NCBI RefSeq assembly: GCF_004698125.1
Contig: NZ_ML214297.1
Span: forward strand, 1,584,881-1,648,880
Direction: 5' to 3'
From: Halosimplex halophilum
GTDB lineage: Archaea; Halobacteriota; Halobacteria; Halobacteriales; Haloarculaceae
DNA length: 64,000 nt
Shown: piece by piece, positions 16,655 through 25,427 of the stretch
Numbering within the stretch: the first letter of the stretch is position 1
How the letters are laid out: the number at the start of each line of letters is the position of its first letter
Translations under genes and position numbers: made by a program
Notes under the pieces: generated by a model
Database searches by the model: none
What the model was told of the DNA's origin: nothing
What the model saw: the letters and a program-made list of their open reading frames with translations, nothing else

Positions 16655-18379
16655 TCAGGGCCTCCGGCGGCCGACGACGGCGACTGCGAGACAGCCGACC
16701 GCGAGCGCCGCGTAGGCGGCCGTCCGCCCGGGGTCGGTCGCGGTAGCGCCGACGAAGTCCAGCGGCGCGACCGCCTGCAGCGGGCCGAGGTACCACGCCA
16801 GCAGGTAGACGGTGTCGAACGCGCGACCGGTCCCGAGCCAGGCGCCGGCGGCCAGTGCGAGCGCGGGGGCGGCCGCGAGTCCGGCCAGCAGGGCGGCGAG
16901 CGCGGCGGCGTCGCCGGCGAGACCGACCCGGGCGGCGTACCCGGCGACGGCGAGGAGGCCGACGGCGACGCCGCCGAACCAGACGGCGATAGTCTGCCCC
17001 GCCGGTCGGGGTGCGGTGAACACGAGTGCCTCGGTGCGGTGGCGCCGCTCGCGGACGCCGAGACCGGACCACACCGAAAGCGGGAGCAGCAGGGCCAGCG
17101 GGGCGACCAGTTCGCGGGCGGCGTCGAGCGGCGCGGCCGTCTGAACGGCGAGCGCGGCGACGACGGCGAGGTACCACAGTTTGCGGTGCCCGCGGAGGGC
17201 CAGCCGGAGCTCCGCGAGGACGACGCGCGGGTCGAGGAGCCGCGGCGTCGCCGGGTCGACTCCGCCGAGTCGGTCGACCGCCGTTCCCGCGGAGTCGCCG
17301 GTGGTGGCGGAGTCGTCGGTGGTGGTGTCTCCGGTGGCGGAGTCGTCGGCGCTGGCCGGCCGGGCGGCAGTGTCGCCCCCGGATTCGGCGGGCGAGCCCC
17401 GCCGGGCGGAAGCGAGCGGGTTCGGGAGCCGACTCGCCAACCCGGCGTCGGCGCGCAGGCGGTCGAACGCGAGCGTCGCGGCGCCGAGGGTCAGCGCCGC
17501 GGCCGCGAGCATCGGGAGCCGCGATCCGAGTTCGACGAGCCCCCAGTCCATGCCGTGGTAGGTGAACGTCGCCGCCTGCTCGGGCGGGGCGATCCGGAAG
17601 GTGAGCCGTTCGAGGCCGGACACGTCGGCGGGGAGGTCCGCGAGCATACTGCCGCGGACGACCACGATCCCGAGGAAGTCGAAGACCGGCACCGGCGCGA
17701 CGGCGGTGACGGACATCGCCGTCATCACCCCGAAGACGTAGACCGCCGTGCCGAGCGTTCGAGCGAGCGGCGCGACCGCCTCGAAGCAGACGGCGACGGC
17801 GGCGACGAGGGCCATCGTCGGCAGGGTGATCAGGGCGAACGGGGCGACCAGGTCCCAGAGGACGAGGGGGCCGACGCCGTGGAGGAGGAATCCCGCGACG
17901 GTCGCGAGCGCGAGGGCGGCGGTGACGGCCGCGAGGACGGCGAAGTAGCCGAGCCAGCGGCCGACGAGGTACGTCGCGTCGCCGACCGGCGACGTGGCGA
18001 CCAGCGGTGCGATCCCCTCGTCGCGGTCGCGGGTGATCGGACCGCGGACCAGCGAGAACCCGCCGAGGGCGAGCAGCGTCGTCGCGACGACGGCCGCGAA
18101 GGCGCCGAACCACGCGGCCGTCGGCCGGCCGGTGTAGCCGCCGCCGACGAACAGCCGCACGTCGCCGGCCGTGACACTCTGGGCGAGGTACGCGACGAGC
18201 AGTGCCACGGCGAGGTACTTCGGCGAGCGCGACCGCCGGCGGAGGTCCGACCGGGCGATCGCGAGGACGGCGCCGAGCCGGGAGCCGTCGGTGGGAACTC
18301 TCGCGGTGCCACCGGTGCCGGCGGCTGCCCCGTCGCCGTTCGGTCGATGCGGGGCGGCGTCCGCCGGGCGCTCGCTCAC
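16655..18379 (-). CDS. ABC-2 type transporter permease, large two-part protein
   Basis: 574 residues. Starts GTG at 18379 (VSERPADAAP), overlapping the ATPase stop as GTGA. It has two membrane halves: about six segments between 47 and 310 and six between 400 and 570, joined by a 90-residue Ser/Thr/Asp/Ala-rich linker (about 310-400) that looks disordered. The first half contains TRDRDEGIAPLVATSPVGDATYLVGRW, typical of exporter permeases. The substrate is unknown. A 12-bp copy of the stop-codon region (AGGCCCTGAGCG on the minus strand) lies 18 bp downstream. Confidence 0.82.
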   Translation of the reverse strand: MSERPADAAPHRPNGDGAAAGTGGTARVPTDGSRLGAVLAIARSDLRRRSRSPKYLAVALLVAYLAQSVTAGDVRLFVGGGYTGRPTAAWFGAFAAVVATTLLALGGFSLVRGPITRDRDEGIAPLVATSPVGDATYLVGRWLGYFAVLAAVTAALALATVAGFLLHGVGPLVLWDLVAPFALITLPTMALVAAVAVCFEAVAPLARTLGTAVYVFGVMTAMSVTAVAPVPVFDFLGIVVVRGSMLADLPADVSGLERLTFRIAPPEQAATFTYHGMDWGLVELGSRLPMLAAAALTLGAATLAFDRLRADAGLASRLPNPLASARRGSPAESGGDTAARPASADDSATGDTTTDDSATTGDSAGTAVDRLGGVDPATPRLLDPRVVLAELRLALRGHRKLWYLAVVAALAVQTAAPLDAARELVAPLALLLPLSVWSGLGVRERRHRTEALVFTAPRPAGQTIAVWFGGVAVGLLAVAGYAARVGLAGDAAALAALLAGLAAAPALALAAGAWLGTGRAFDTVYLLAWYLGPLQAVAPLDFVGATATDPGRTAAYAALAVGCLAVAVVGRRRP

Positions 18380-19440
18380 GGCCGCCCACCCCCGGTCGAA
18401 CCGCCGCCCTCCAGCAGCGCGAGGTAGGCGTCTTCGAGCGTCGGGTCGGCCGGGGCGGCGTCCTCTGTAGGGGGATCGTCGGCGACGACGCGGACGTGTC
18501 GACCGTCGCTCCGGCGGGCCGTGTTCGTGACGAGGAGGTCCGGAGCCAGGGCCGCGTCGTCGCCGACGACGCACTCCCAGACACGGCCTTCGACGGTCTC
18601 GATCAGCGTCTCGGGGTCGGTGTGGCGCCGGAGGCGGCCGTCGACGAGGACGGCCACGTCGCTCGCGGTCGCCTCCACGTCGGAGACGATGTGCGTCGAG
18701 AGGACGACCACGCGGTCGCGCGCCAGGTCGGCGAGGACGGTCCGGCAGCGCGCCCGCTCGGTCGGGTCGAGGCCGACCGTGGGCTCGTCGACGACGAGCA
18801 CGTCCGGGTCCGAAAGGAGTGCCTGCGCGACGCCGACGCGCTGGACCATCCCCCCGGAGAAGGTGTCGAGCCGCCGGTCGGCGGCGTCGGCGAGGTTCAC
18901 CACCGCCAGCAGGTCCGCCGCGCGCTCGCGGGCGGTCGCGCGGTCGAGCCCCCGGAGCGCCCCGAGGTATTCGAGGAACTCCCTGGCGGTCAGGTCGGGG
19001 TAGACGCCGAACTCCTGGGGGAGATACCCCAGCCGCGAGCGGACCGCCGTGGGGTCCTCGCTCACGTCGACCCCGTCGACGGTGACCGTTCCCTCGGTCG
19101 GTGCGGTGAACGTCGTCAGGATCCCCATCAGCGTCGACTTGCCCGCGCCGTTGGGGCCGAGCAGGCCCACGACCCCGGGGTCGAGGTCGAGGCTCACGCC
19201 CCGGAGCGCCCACTCGTCGCCGTAGCGCTTGCCGACGCCGTCGACCCGGACGCGGGGACCGTCGCCCGATCCGGACGGTCGGTCGGCGTCGGCGGTCGAT
19301 CGGTTCGCACGGCCCAGGTCGCTCCGAAAGATGGCGTCGCCGGCCCGTCGTTCGGTCGAGCGGTCGCTGGTCGTCGGCCCGTCGGCCGTCGGTTCGTCCG
19401 CGGGTTCGTCGGTCGGTCCGTCGCGCGTGGAGGGCGTCAT
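18376..19440 (-). CDS. ABC transporter ATP-binding protein (exporter type)
   Basis: 354 residues. The first 70 residues are low-complexity (Asp, Pro, Thr, Ser), then a full ATPase: Walker A GPNGAGKST, Q-loop YLPQEFGVYPDL, signature FSGGMVQRVGVAQALL and Walker B VLVVDEPTVGLD, with the H-loop LSTHIVSDVE. A C-terminal 100-residue domain follows, seen in ABC-2 export ATPases. The ATG at 19440 was chosen because the AT-rich element CTTTTAGG near 19470 predicts initiation at about 19444. Translationally coupled to the permease. Confidence 0.88.
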   Translation of the reverse strand: MTPSTRDGPTDEPADEPTADGPTTSDRSTERRAGDAIFRSDLGRANRSTADADRPSGSGDGPRVRVDGVGKRYGDEWALRGVSLDLDPGVVGLLGPNGAGKSTLMGILTTFTAPTEGTVTVDGVDVSEDPTAVRSRLGYLPQEFGVYPDLTAREFLEYLGALRGLDRATARERAADLLAVVNLADAADRRLDTFSGGMVQRVGVAQALLSDPDVLVVDEPTVGLDPTERARCRTVLADLARDRVVVLSTHIVSDVEATASDVAVLVDGRLRRHTDPETLIETVEGRVWECVVGDDAALAPDLLVTNTARRSDGRHVRVVADDPPTEDAAPADPTLEDAYLALLEGGGSTGGGRP

Positions 19441-19658
19441 CGGTGGTTCGAGCGACGGCCCCTGCCTAAAAGGCCCCCCGTCCAGGGGTGCCCGACGGGA
19501 AACTCGGCGAAACGAATAAGTATCAGCTCGGCAACTGGCCGGGTCCGACGGGGGCGGCCGCGCGCGAGTCCGCGAGCGCCCCGCGCTCACGCGCCGAACG
19601 GCGACGCCTCGACCGGGGACCGAACCACTAAACCCGTGGGGCGCGACTCGGCGAACGG

Positions 19659-20456
19659 ATGGCGTTCCGGCGATTTCTCAGGGGGACGGTCCCCTGGCCG
19701 ACGCTCGAGGGGGCGGTCCGGGAAGTGATGGACCGCTACGACCTGGAGACGGCCAGAGTCGTCTTCCTCGAGGCGAACAACTGGCTGTCGACCCCCTGCG
19801 TCGTCAACGACGAGCTGTTCGTCAAGGTCGTCACCGAGCAGAACTCGCTGGTCCACGCGCTGCTGACCGCCGGGCGCAACCTCGGTGCCTTCTCCTCGGG
19901 GACCGAGGGCTTCTTCGAGCGGTTCGACGCGCCCATCGAGATGGCCGAACACGAGCTGGAGGCCAACGAGCGGATGCGCGAGATCGGCGTCAGCGCCCCC
20001 GAGCCGAAGGAGGCCTTCGAGTACGACGACGTGGCGGTCATGGTCCTCGAGTACCTCCCCGACTTCCGGTCGCTGGACGAGCTGCCGCCCGACGAGGTGC
20101 GGGGCCACGCCGTCGAGCTGTTCGAGAACCTCGAACGGATGCACGACAACAACCTCGCCCACGGCGACCTCCAGCGGGAGAACGTCCTCGTCTCCGGCGG
20201 CGAGCTGTACTTCATCGACGCGACGAAGGTCGACGAGGGCGCCATCGAGGACGCCCGCGCCTACGACACCGCCTGCGCGCTGGGCGCGCTCGAACCGCTG
20301 ATCGGCGCCCGCGACGCCGTCGCCGCCGCGCTGGAAGTCCACGACCCCGACGAACTCATGGCCGCCCGCGAGTTCCTCGACTTCGTCAACATCCGCCCCG
20401 AACACGACTTCGACGGCGCCGCCGTCAAGGGCGAGATCGAGAAGCACGCCGCGTGA
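19659..20456 (+). CDS. RIO/Bud32-like protein kinase
   Basis: 265 residues. A compact kinase-like fold with ELFVKVVT (ATP-anchoring lysine), hinge VMVLEYLPDFRSL, catalytic loop HGDLQRENVL near residue 168 (Asp-170 as catalytic base) and metal-binding FIDATKVDEG, where D replaces the DFG aspartate. It lacks the substrate-recognition lobe of classical eukaryotic kinases. It is not the KEOPS Bud32, which in haloarchaea is fused to Kae1. Target unknown. The TATA-like CACTAAACC near 19631 gives leaderless initiation at the ATG at 19659. Confidence 0.75.
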   Translation: MAFRRFLRGTVPWPTLEGAVREVMDRYDLETARVVFLEANNWLSTPCVVNDELFVKVVTEQNSLVHALLTAGRNLGAFSSGTEGFFERFDAPIEMAEHELEANERMREIGVSAPEPKEAFEYDDVAVMVLEYLPDFRSLDELPPDEVRGHAVELFENLERMHDNNLAHGDLQRENVLVSGGELYFIDATKVDEGAIEDARAYDTACALGALEPLIGARDAVAAALEVHDPDELMAAREFLDFVNIRPEHDFDGAAVKGEIEKHAA

Positions 20457-20465
20457 TCGCGGGCG

Positions 20466-21380
20466 CTACGATCCCGACTCCCGCGCGCTCGCGGTCAGGT
20501 AGATGCCGCCGAGGACCACCGCCCCGCCCGCCACGGTCCACCGGCCCGGCACCTCCGCGAGCAGGAGGAGCGCGAGCACGGTGCTCCCGACGGGTTCGCC
20601 CAGCAGCGAGACGCTGACGACCGACGACTCGACGTGCTCCAGCGCCCAGTTGATCACCGTGTGACCGAAGATCCCGGGACCGACGGCCATCGCGAGAAAC
20701 AGGAGCCACTCGTGGCCGGCGTAGCCCGCCAGCGGGTCGCCCTGGGCGACGACGACCCCCCCGAGGACCGCCGCGCAGACCGCGTAGACGACGGTGACGT
20801 ACGGGACGAGCGCGACCCGGGCGCGCAGCGAGCGGCCCGCGAGGACGTAGACGGCCATCATCACCGCGCCGACGAGCGCGAGGGCGTTGCCCGCCAGCGG
20901 GTGCGGGCCGACCGCGGTCCCCGCGAGGAACTCGCCGACCGACATGACCGCCGCGCCGGCGACGGCCAGCACGATCCCCCCGATTTTCGGAAGCGTCAGC
21001 CGCTCGTCGAGGAAGGCGGCGGCGCCCAGGGCGACGAACAGCGGCTGGGCCTGCACGAGCGTCACCGAGGCGGCGACGCTCGTCCACTCGACCGACTGGA
21101 ACCACGCCGCGAAGTGGACCGCCAGCGCGACCCCCGTCGCCCCCGCCGCGAGCGCGTCCCCCCGGCCCAGCGACCGCAGGGTCTCGCCGTGGCGCGAGGC
21201 GGCCAGCGGCACGAGTAACCCGACCGTGAAGGCCACCCGGTAGAACGCCGCCACCGTCGGCGGCGCCGAACTCCAGCGGATCAGGATGGCGCTGGTCGAC
21301 ACCGCGAGGATGGCGACGACCAGCGCCGCCGCCGGCGACACGCGCGCCTCCAGCCGCCGCGACAGCGTCTCACCGGCCAT
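20466..21380 (-). CDS. EamA/DMT-family transporter
   Basis: 304 residues with ten predicted membrane segments arranged as two EamA repeats (about 15-145 and 158-298). Hallmarks are FYRVAFTVGLLVPL near 44-57 and the second-repeat ending LLGEPVGSTVLALLLLAEVP. Members of this drug/metabolite transporter superfamily usually export amino acids, nucleosides or other small metabolites; the substrate cannot be read from sequence. It is convergent with the RIO-like kinase gene (9 bp between stops) and has no recognised operon partner. Confidence 0.85.
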   Translation of the reverse strand: MAGETLSRRLEARVSPAAALVVAILAVSTSAILIRWSSAPPTVAAFYRVAFTVGLLVPLAASRHGETLRSLGRGDALAAGATGVALAVHFAAWFQSVEWTSVAASVTLVQAQPLFVALGAAAFLDERLTLPKIGGIVLAVAGAAVMSVGEFLAGTAVGPHPLAGNALALVGAVMMAVYVLAGRSLRARVALVPYVTVVYAVCAAVLGGVVVAQGDPLAGYAGHEWLLFLAMAVGPGIFGHTVINWALEHVESSVVSVSLLGEPVGSTVLALLLLAEVPGRWTVAGGAVVLGGIYLTASARESGS

Positions 21381-21624
21381 TGGCGACCCTTTCGGCAGCG
21401 ACCCCTTTCGTCTTGCGGTGGCCGAAGTGAGTGGGGATCGGGTCGCAGTAAGACCGGTTTACGGTGCGGTCGGCGCGCGCTGGAGCGCGCGTTCATGCGC
21501 GCGACGGAGCCGCGCGAGGTCTTCGGGAGCGTGTGACCGAAGGCTCGTCAGCGCTTGCTCTGACGGTGGATGAGCACCGCACGCCGCAGGCGCGCGGAGC
21601 GCAATCGGCTGGGGGTGTGTGGCT

Positions 21625-21666
21625 GCGGTGCTGTGCGGGGTGGTCGCGGTGCTGTGCGGGGCGGTC
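21625..21666. repeat. 21-bp tandem duplication
   Basis: Two adjacent copies, 21625-21645 and 21646-21666, of GCGGTGCTGTGCGGGG(T/C)GGTC. They differ at a single position (T to C). Likely a recent replication-slippage event. Confidence 0.8.
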
Positions 21667-21708
21667 CCTGGTGGACTAAACGGGCGAGGCGCGCTCGCGT
21701 TTATCCAG

Positions 21709-21768
21709 TCGCCTGAGCGACCCCTACCCGAAGCGGCCGCGAGGCCGCGAGGGTATGTCGCTCAGCGA
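21709..21768 (+). ncRNA. Candidate structured RNA: long hairpin capped by a GCGA tetraloop
   Basis: Read on the plus strand, the outer arms TCGCCTGAGCGAC (21709-21721) and GTCGCTCAGCGA (21757-21768) pair with one bulged C. A middle stem TACCC/GGGTA and an inner stem GCGGCC/GGCCGC (21733-21738 with 21743-21748) follow, closed by GCGA, a GNRA-type tetraloop. The plus strand has the GNRA loop and a TATA-like element just upstream, near 21703, but that element is placed too close to start the whole hairpin. It could also act as a minus-strand terminator, about 110 bp past the FAD-protein stop. Confidence 0.35.
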
Positions 21769-21882
21769 CCGCGAGCGCGGCGAGGGCTTTCAGCGCTCAC
21801 TCTCGGTTACGGTCGCAGCCACCAGATCGAGCGAGCCGTCCCACTGACCGACGGTCGTCGCACCGGTGTCCCGGTAGCGAGT

Positions 21883-22440
21883 CTACTCCGCGTCCGCGGG
21901 CGTGTCGAAGTCGTGGAAGTGCTCGCCTTTCTCCTTGGTGAGGACGTTCAGCGCGGCCGCGGCGCCGTCCCCGGCCGAGATGACGGCCTGCCACTCCTCG
22001 GCGCGGACCATCGCGCCGGTAGCGTAGGCGTCGTCGACCGAGGTCTCCATGTCCACGCCCACGTCGACCACGTCCTCGTCGGTGAATTCACAGCCCAGCT
22101 CCTCCGCGAGGTCGCGGCTCGCGCCGGTCGCGAGCACGAGGTAGTCCGCGGCGAGGTCGTCGTCCTCGCCGACGACGCGGAACTGGTCGCCGTCCTGCTC
22201 GACGGTCTGGACTTCCTCGCCCTGGCGGCGGTCGACGCCGAAGCTATCGACCTGCTCCCGGGCGTCCTCCACGAACGCCGTCCCGTCCTCGCTCTCGATG
22301 CCGAGGTAGTTGAACAGGTGGGCCTTGTGCATCCACGTCTCGTCGGTGTCGAAGACGACGGTGTCGAGGTCGTTCTTCGCGGTGAACAGTGCGGCGCTCA
22401 GGCCGGCGGGACCTCCGCCGACGACAGCTACGTCTGTCAT
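21883..22440 (-). CDS. Small FAD-dependent pyridine-nucleotide oxidoreductase (thioredoxin-reductase-like)
   Basis: 185 residues from the ATG at 22440. MTDVAVVGGGPAGLSAALF is the dinucleotide-binding GxGxxG/A motif of FAD proteins. YLVLATGAS in the middle and TSVDDAYATGAMV near the end are the second and third FAD-contact motifs (ATG and the D in YATG). There is no NADPH domain and no CxxC redox pair, so this is a one-domain flavoprotein, not a true thioredoxin reductase. Such short proteins are common in haloarchaea; their electron partner is unknown. The ATG was chosen because it starts at the Rossmann strand. Confidence 0.8.
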   Translation of the reverse strand: MTDVAVVGGGPAGLSAALFTAKNDLDTVVFDTDETWMHKAHLFNYLGIESEDGTAFVEDAREQVDSFGVDRRQGEEVQTVEQDGDQFRVVGEDDDLAADYLVLATGASRDLAEELGCEFTDEDVVDVGVDMETSVDDAYATGAMVRAEEWQAVISAGDGAAAALNVLTKEKGEHFHDFDTPADAE

Positions 22441-22527
22441 ACGTGAGCAATGTACGGGCAACGGGAAAGTCGTTGGCCTACCCGGGGTCGGTTTCCGGAA
22501 GCGCGCCGGGGCGCCGACCGACCGCGC

Positions 22528-23001
22528 TCACTCGAGCAGCTCCCTCGTCTTCCGGTGGCGATACCGGAACATCGGCTCGAAGCCGATCCGACCGAGCGGG
22601 CCCAGCAGCCCCCGCACGACGGGGAGTTCGTACTCGACGCGGTCGTGGACGCGGGTGCCGCCCTCGACCGCCTCGAAGGAGTGAGTGTGGACCCACTCCG
22701 GGAACGGCCCGCGCAGCATCTCGTCGCGGAACAGGGCCTCGCCGTCCCCTTCCTCGCGGGCGGCGATGTAGGAGACCCACCGCTGGCGCGGCGCGACGCC
22801 GAACGGCGCGACGGTCGCCTCGACCTTCGACCCCGTCTCCAGCACCTCGGGATCGGGCTCGCCGTCGGGCCCGACCGACGACTCGACCCGGAGGCGCATC
22901 CAGTCGGGCGTCAGCGCCTCCAGCCCCGACGCTCGCGAGTGAAACTCCCAGACCTCCTCGAACGGCGCGTCGACGACCGTCTCGCGCTCGTAGACCGGCA
23001 T
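22528..23001 (-). CDS. SRPBCC (START/Bet v 1-like) ligand-binding protein
   Basis: 157 residues. Starts MPVYERETVVDAPFEEVWEF, the first strand and helix of the SRPBCC fold, with FHSRASGLEALTPDW following. The C-terminal helix is GLLGPLGRIGFEPMFRYRHRKTREL. These proteins form a deep hydrophobic pocket for lipids, polyketides or cyclase substrates; the ligand is unknown. Many haloarchaeal genomes encode several. The ATG at 23001 begins exactly at the family N-terminus, about 90 bp from the GDH stop upstream, so co-transcription with GDH is possible. Confidence 0.82.
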   Translation of the reverse strand: MPVYERETVVDAPFEEVWEFHSRASGLEALTPDWMRLRVESSVGPDGEPDPEVLETGSKVEATVAPFGVAPRQRWVSYIAAREEGDGEALFRDEMLRGPFPEWVHTHSFEAVEGGTRVHDRVEYELPVVRGLLGPLGRIGFEPMFRYRHRKTRELLE

Positions 23002-23090
23002 ACCCGTCGGTTGGTCCCCGGGCCGTAAAACCGGCGTGTCCAACGAGTGTGGTCCGCCGGGGGAGCGGACCGGCTCGACTCGCCGCTCCG

Positions 23091-24344
23091 CTACGGCCAG
23101 ACGCCGGCCTGCTCGCTGGCGCGGAGGACGCGCTCGATGGCGACGACGTATGCGGCGGTCCGGAAGTTCGGCAACTCGCGGTCCTCGTAGGTCGACGCCA
23201 GCCGGTCGAAGGCGTCGACAATGACCGTCTCGAGTTCGTCGTTGACCCGCTGCTCCGACCAGTAGAAGCGCTGGCGGTTCTGCACCCACTCGAAATAGGA
23301 GACCGTCACGCCGCCGGCGTTGGCGAGGATGTCGGGGAAGACGTGTACGTCCCGTTCGGTGAGCACGTCGTCGGCGTCGGGCGTCAGCGGGCCGTTGGCG
23401 GCCTCGACGACCACGTCCGCCTGCACGTCTTCGGCGAGGTCGGCGTCGACGGCGTTCTCCAGCGCCGCCGGGACGAGCAGATCCACGTCCAGCGTCAGCA
23501 GCTCCTCGTTCGGGAGCGTCTCGGGCGCGTCGTAGTCGACCACGTCGCCGGTCTCGTCCTTCCGCTCTTTGACCGCGCGGACGTCCAGCCCGTCGGGGTC
23601 GTAGGCGGCCCCCGAGGAGTCCGAGACGGCGACGACGCTGGCGCCCAGGTCTTCCAGCAGCTTCGCCGCCACCGAGCCCGCGTTGCCGTAGCCCTGGACG
23701 GCGACGGTCGCACCCTCGACTTCCTTGTCGAGGTAGTCGAACGCCTCGCGGGCGGTGAGCATCACCGACCGGCCGGTCGCCTCGACCCGGCCCGCCGACC
23801 CGCCGCTGTCGGGCGCCTTGCCGGTGACGACGCCCGGTTCCGTGGTGTTCTCCAGGGTCTCGTAGGTGTCCTTGATCCAGTTCATCTCCCGCTGGCCCGT
23901 GTTCACGTCCGGTGCCGGGATGTCCCTGTCCTCACCGACGATGGGGCGCAGCTCGGTGGCGAACGCGCGCGTGAGCCGTTCGAGCTCGTCCGCGGAGTGG
24001 TCGTCGGGGTCGACGACGATGCCGCCCTTGCCGCCGCCGTAGGGGATGTCGACGACCGCGCACTTGTAGGCCATCCAGCCGGACAGCGCCTTGACCTCGT
24101 CGCGGGAGACCTGCGGGTGGTAGCGGATGCCGCCCTTGTAGGGGCCGCGGGCGCCGTTGAACTGCGAGCGGTAGGCGCGGAACACCTCGATCGACCCGTC
24201 GTCCATCTCGACCGAGAGGGTCGTCTCCAGGACGCGCTCGGGGCGTTTGATCCGTTCGAGCGTGCCGGCGTCGACGTCGAGGTGGGCGGCGGCGTCGTCG
24301 ACCTGCTCCCGGAGACTCTCGAAAGGGTTCGTCTCCTCTGACAT
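23091..24344 (-). CDS. gdhA: Glutamate dehydrogenase
   Basis: 417 residues, standard hexameric GDH size. The substrate domain contains [21 protein letters not shown] and [15 protein letters not shown] (catalytic Lys). The Rossmann domain contains [13 protein letters not shown]. It interconverts 2-oxoglutarate plus ammonia with glutamate. The acidic residue after the second beta strand ([10 protein letters not shown]) is compatible with NAD(H), but cofactor choice is not certain. Haloarchaea have up to four paralogues. If the CitE-like and MaoC-like neighbours belong to the methylaspartate cycle, this enzyme could supply its glutamate. Confidence 0.93.
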   Translation of the reverse strand: MSEETNPFESLREQVDDAAAHLDVDAGTLERIKRPERVLETTLSVEMDDGSIEVFRAYRSQFNGARGPYKGGIRYHPQVSRDEVKALSGWMAYKCAVVDIPYGGGKGGIVVDPDDHSADELERLTRAFATELRPIVGEDRDIPAPDVNTGQREMNWIKDTYETLENTTEPGVVTGKAPDSGGSAGRVEATGRSVMLTAREAFDYLDKEVEGATVAVQGYGNAGSVAAKLLEDLGASVVAVSDSSGAAYDPDGLDVRAVKERKDETGDVVDYDAPETLPNEELLTLDVDLLVPAALENAVDADLAEDVQADVVVEAANGPLTPDADDVLTERDVHVFPDILANAGGVTVSYFEWVQNRQRFYWSEQRVNDELETVIVDAFDRLASTYEDRELPNFRTAAYVVAIERVLRASEQAGVWP

Positions 24345-24425
24345 GCGTCAGATAAGGGTCACCGCGGGGATAAGGATTCGGCCGGCGGCCCGGCCGGTCG
24401 ACCGCTCGCCCCTCTCGGAGGCCGC

Positions 24426-25286
24426 TCACTCGCGGACGCCGGCCGCCCGCGCGCGCTCCATCACCCGCTCGGCCTGCGCGACCAGCGGCGCGTCGACCAT
24501 CTCGCCGTCGACGGCGAAGACGCCCCGCCCCTCGGTGTCGGCGTCCGCCTTCGCGGCCAGCACCCGCTCGGCCCACTCGACGCGCTCGGGGTCCGGCGTG
24601 AACGTCTCGTTGATCGGGCCGACCTGCGAGGGGTGGATCGCGAGTTTGCCGTCGTAGCCGAGTTCGAGCGCGAACTCGGTGTCGGCGCGCAGGCCCGCCT
24701 CGTCCTCGAAGTCGGTGTACACCGTGTCGACCGCGTCGACCCCCGCCGCGGCCGCCGCGAGGACGACGTGCTCCCTGGCGTGGAGCACCTCCGTCCCCTC
24801 GTCGGTCCGGGTCGCCCCGATGTCGGCGGCCAGGTCCTCCGCGCCGAATATCAGCGCGTCGGTCGGCTCGGCAGCCGCGACCGCCTCGGCGTGGAGGACG
24901 CCCGCCGCGGTCTCGACCAGCGCGAGGACCGGCGGGTCGGCGTCGCGTTCCGCCGCCAGGTCCGCCAGGTCGGTCACGTCGTCGGCCGACTCGGCCTTCG
25001 GCAGGACGAGCGCGTCGAGGGCGGCCCGCGCGTCGCCCGCCAGTATCGCGTCGAGGTCGTCGGCCGCGCCCCGACCGGGCGGCCGGACGCGCACGCACAC
25101 CTCCGGGTCGGCGCCGGGGCCGAGGTCGGCGAGGACCTCCTGCACGGCCGCGCCGGCCTCGGCCTTCCTGTCCGGCGCCACGGCGTCCTCGAGGTCGAAG
25201 ACGACGGCGTCGGCGCCGGTCGCCGGTGCCTTCTGCATGAGTTCCGGCCGGTCGCCCGGCGCGAACAGGACGCTCCGGCGTGTCAT
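24426..25286 (-). CDS. CitE-like HpcH/HpaI aldolase (malyl-CoA lyase-type)
   Basis: 286 residues. Starts MTRRSVLFAPGDRPELMQKA, with VFDLEDAVAPDRK as the metal-binding Asp/Glu motif; VCVRVRPPG, VLPKAESADDV, LALVETAAGVL, LIFGAEDLAADIG and KLAIHPSQVGPINETFTP follow in the family order. These enzymes cleave or form malyl-CoA or beta-methylmalyl-CoA, or hydrolyse malyl-CoA. Without citrate-lyase partner genes it is not part of a citrate lyase complex. The ATG at 25286 sits at the family N-terminus. It is divergent from the MaoC-like gene, 141 bp away. Confidence 0.87.
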   Translation of the reverse strand: MTRRSVLFAPGDRPELMQKAPATGADAVVFDLEDAVAPDRKAEAGAAVQEVLADLGPGADPEVCVRVRPPGRGAADDLDAILAGDARAALDALVLPKAESADDVTDLADLAAERDADPPVLALVETAAGVLHAEAVAAAEPTDALIFGAEDLAADIGATRTDEGTEVLHAREHVVLAAAAAGVDAVDTVYTDFEDEAGLRADTEFALELGYDGKLAIHPSQVGPINETFTPDPERVEWAERVLAAKADADTEGRGVFAVDGEMVDAPLVAQAERVMERARAAGVRE

Positions 25287-25427
25287 ACCTCCCGCTCCGG
25301 GCGGCGGCCGCTTGAAACCACGGCCGTCCCGGGCAGGCACCGACGTGCCGACCCGACGCCGTCGTTCGCGACCCGGAGACCTCCGCGCCACCCAACCGTT
25401 AACCGCCGCCGAGCCGACCGTCGGGGT

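Larger units (their letters stand above)
21381..21882. other. 502-bp gene-free region with repeats and structure
   Basis: No reading frame here looks protein-like. It contains an imperfect hairpin CGTCAGCGC...GCTCTGACG (21546-21565), a 21-bp perfect-length tandem duplication (21625-21666), two TATA-like elements (ACTAAACGG near 21677 and GTTTATCC near 21703) and a long composite hairpin (21709-21768). It lies upstream of the EamA gene and downstream of the FAD protein gene, both on the minus strand. Confidence 0.5.

Noticed and set aside
19659..20456. KEOPS kinase Bud32
   Set aside because: In haloarchaea Bud32 is normally fused to Kae1. This protein is a stand-alone RIO-like kinase without a Kae1 domain nearby.
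21883..22440. Thioredoxin reductase
   Set aside because: The CxxC redox pair and NADPH domain are missing and the protein is half the usual length.
24426..25286. Citrate lyase beta subunit
   Set aside because: No CitD, CitF or accessory genes are adjacent, and archaeal single-gene CitE-like proteins usually act on malyl-CoA-type substrates.
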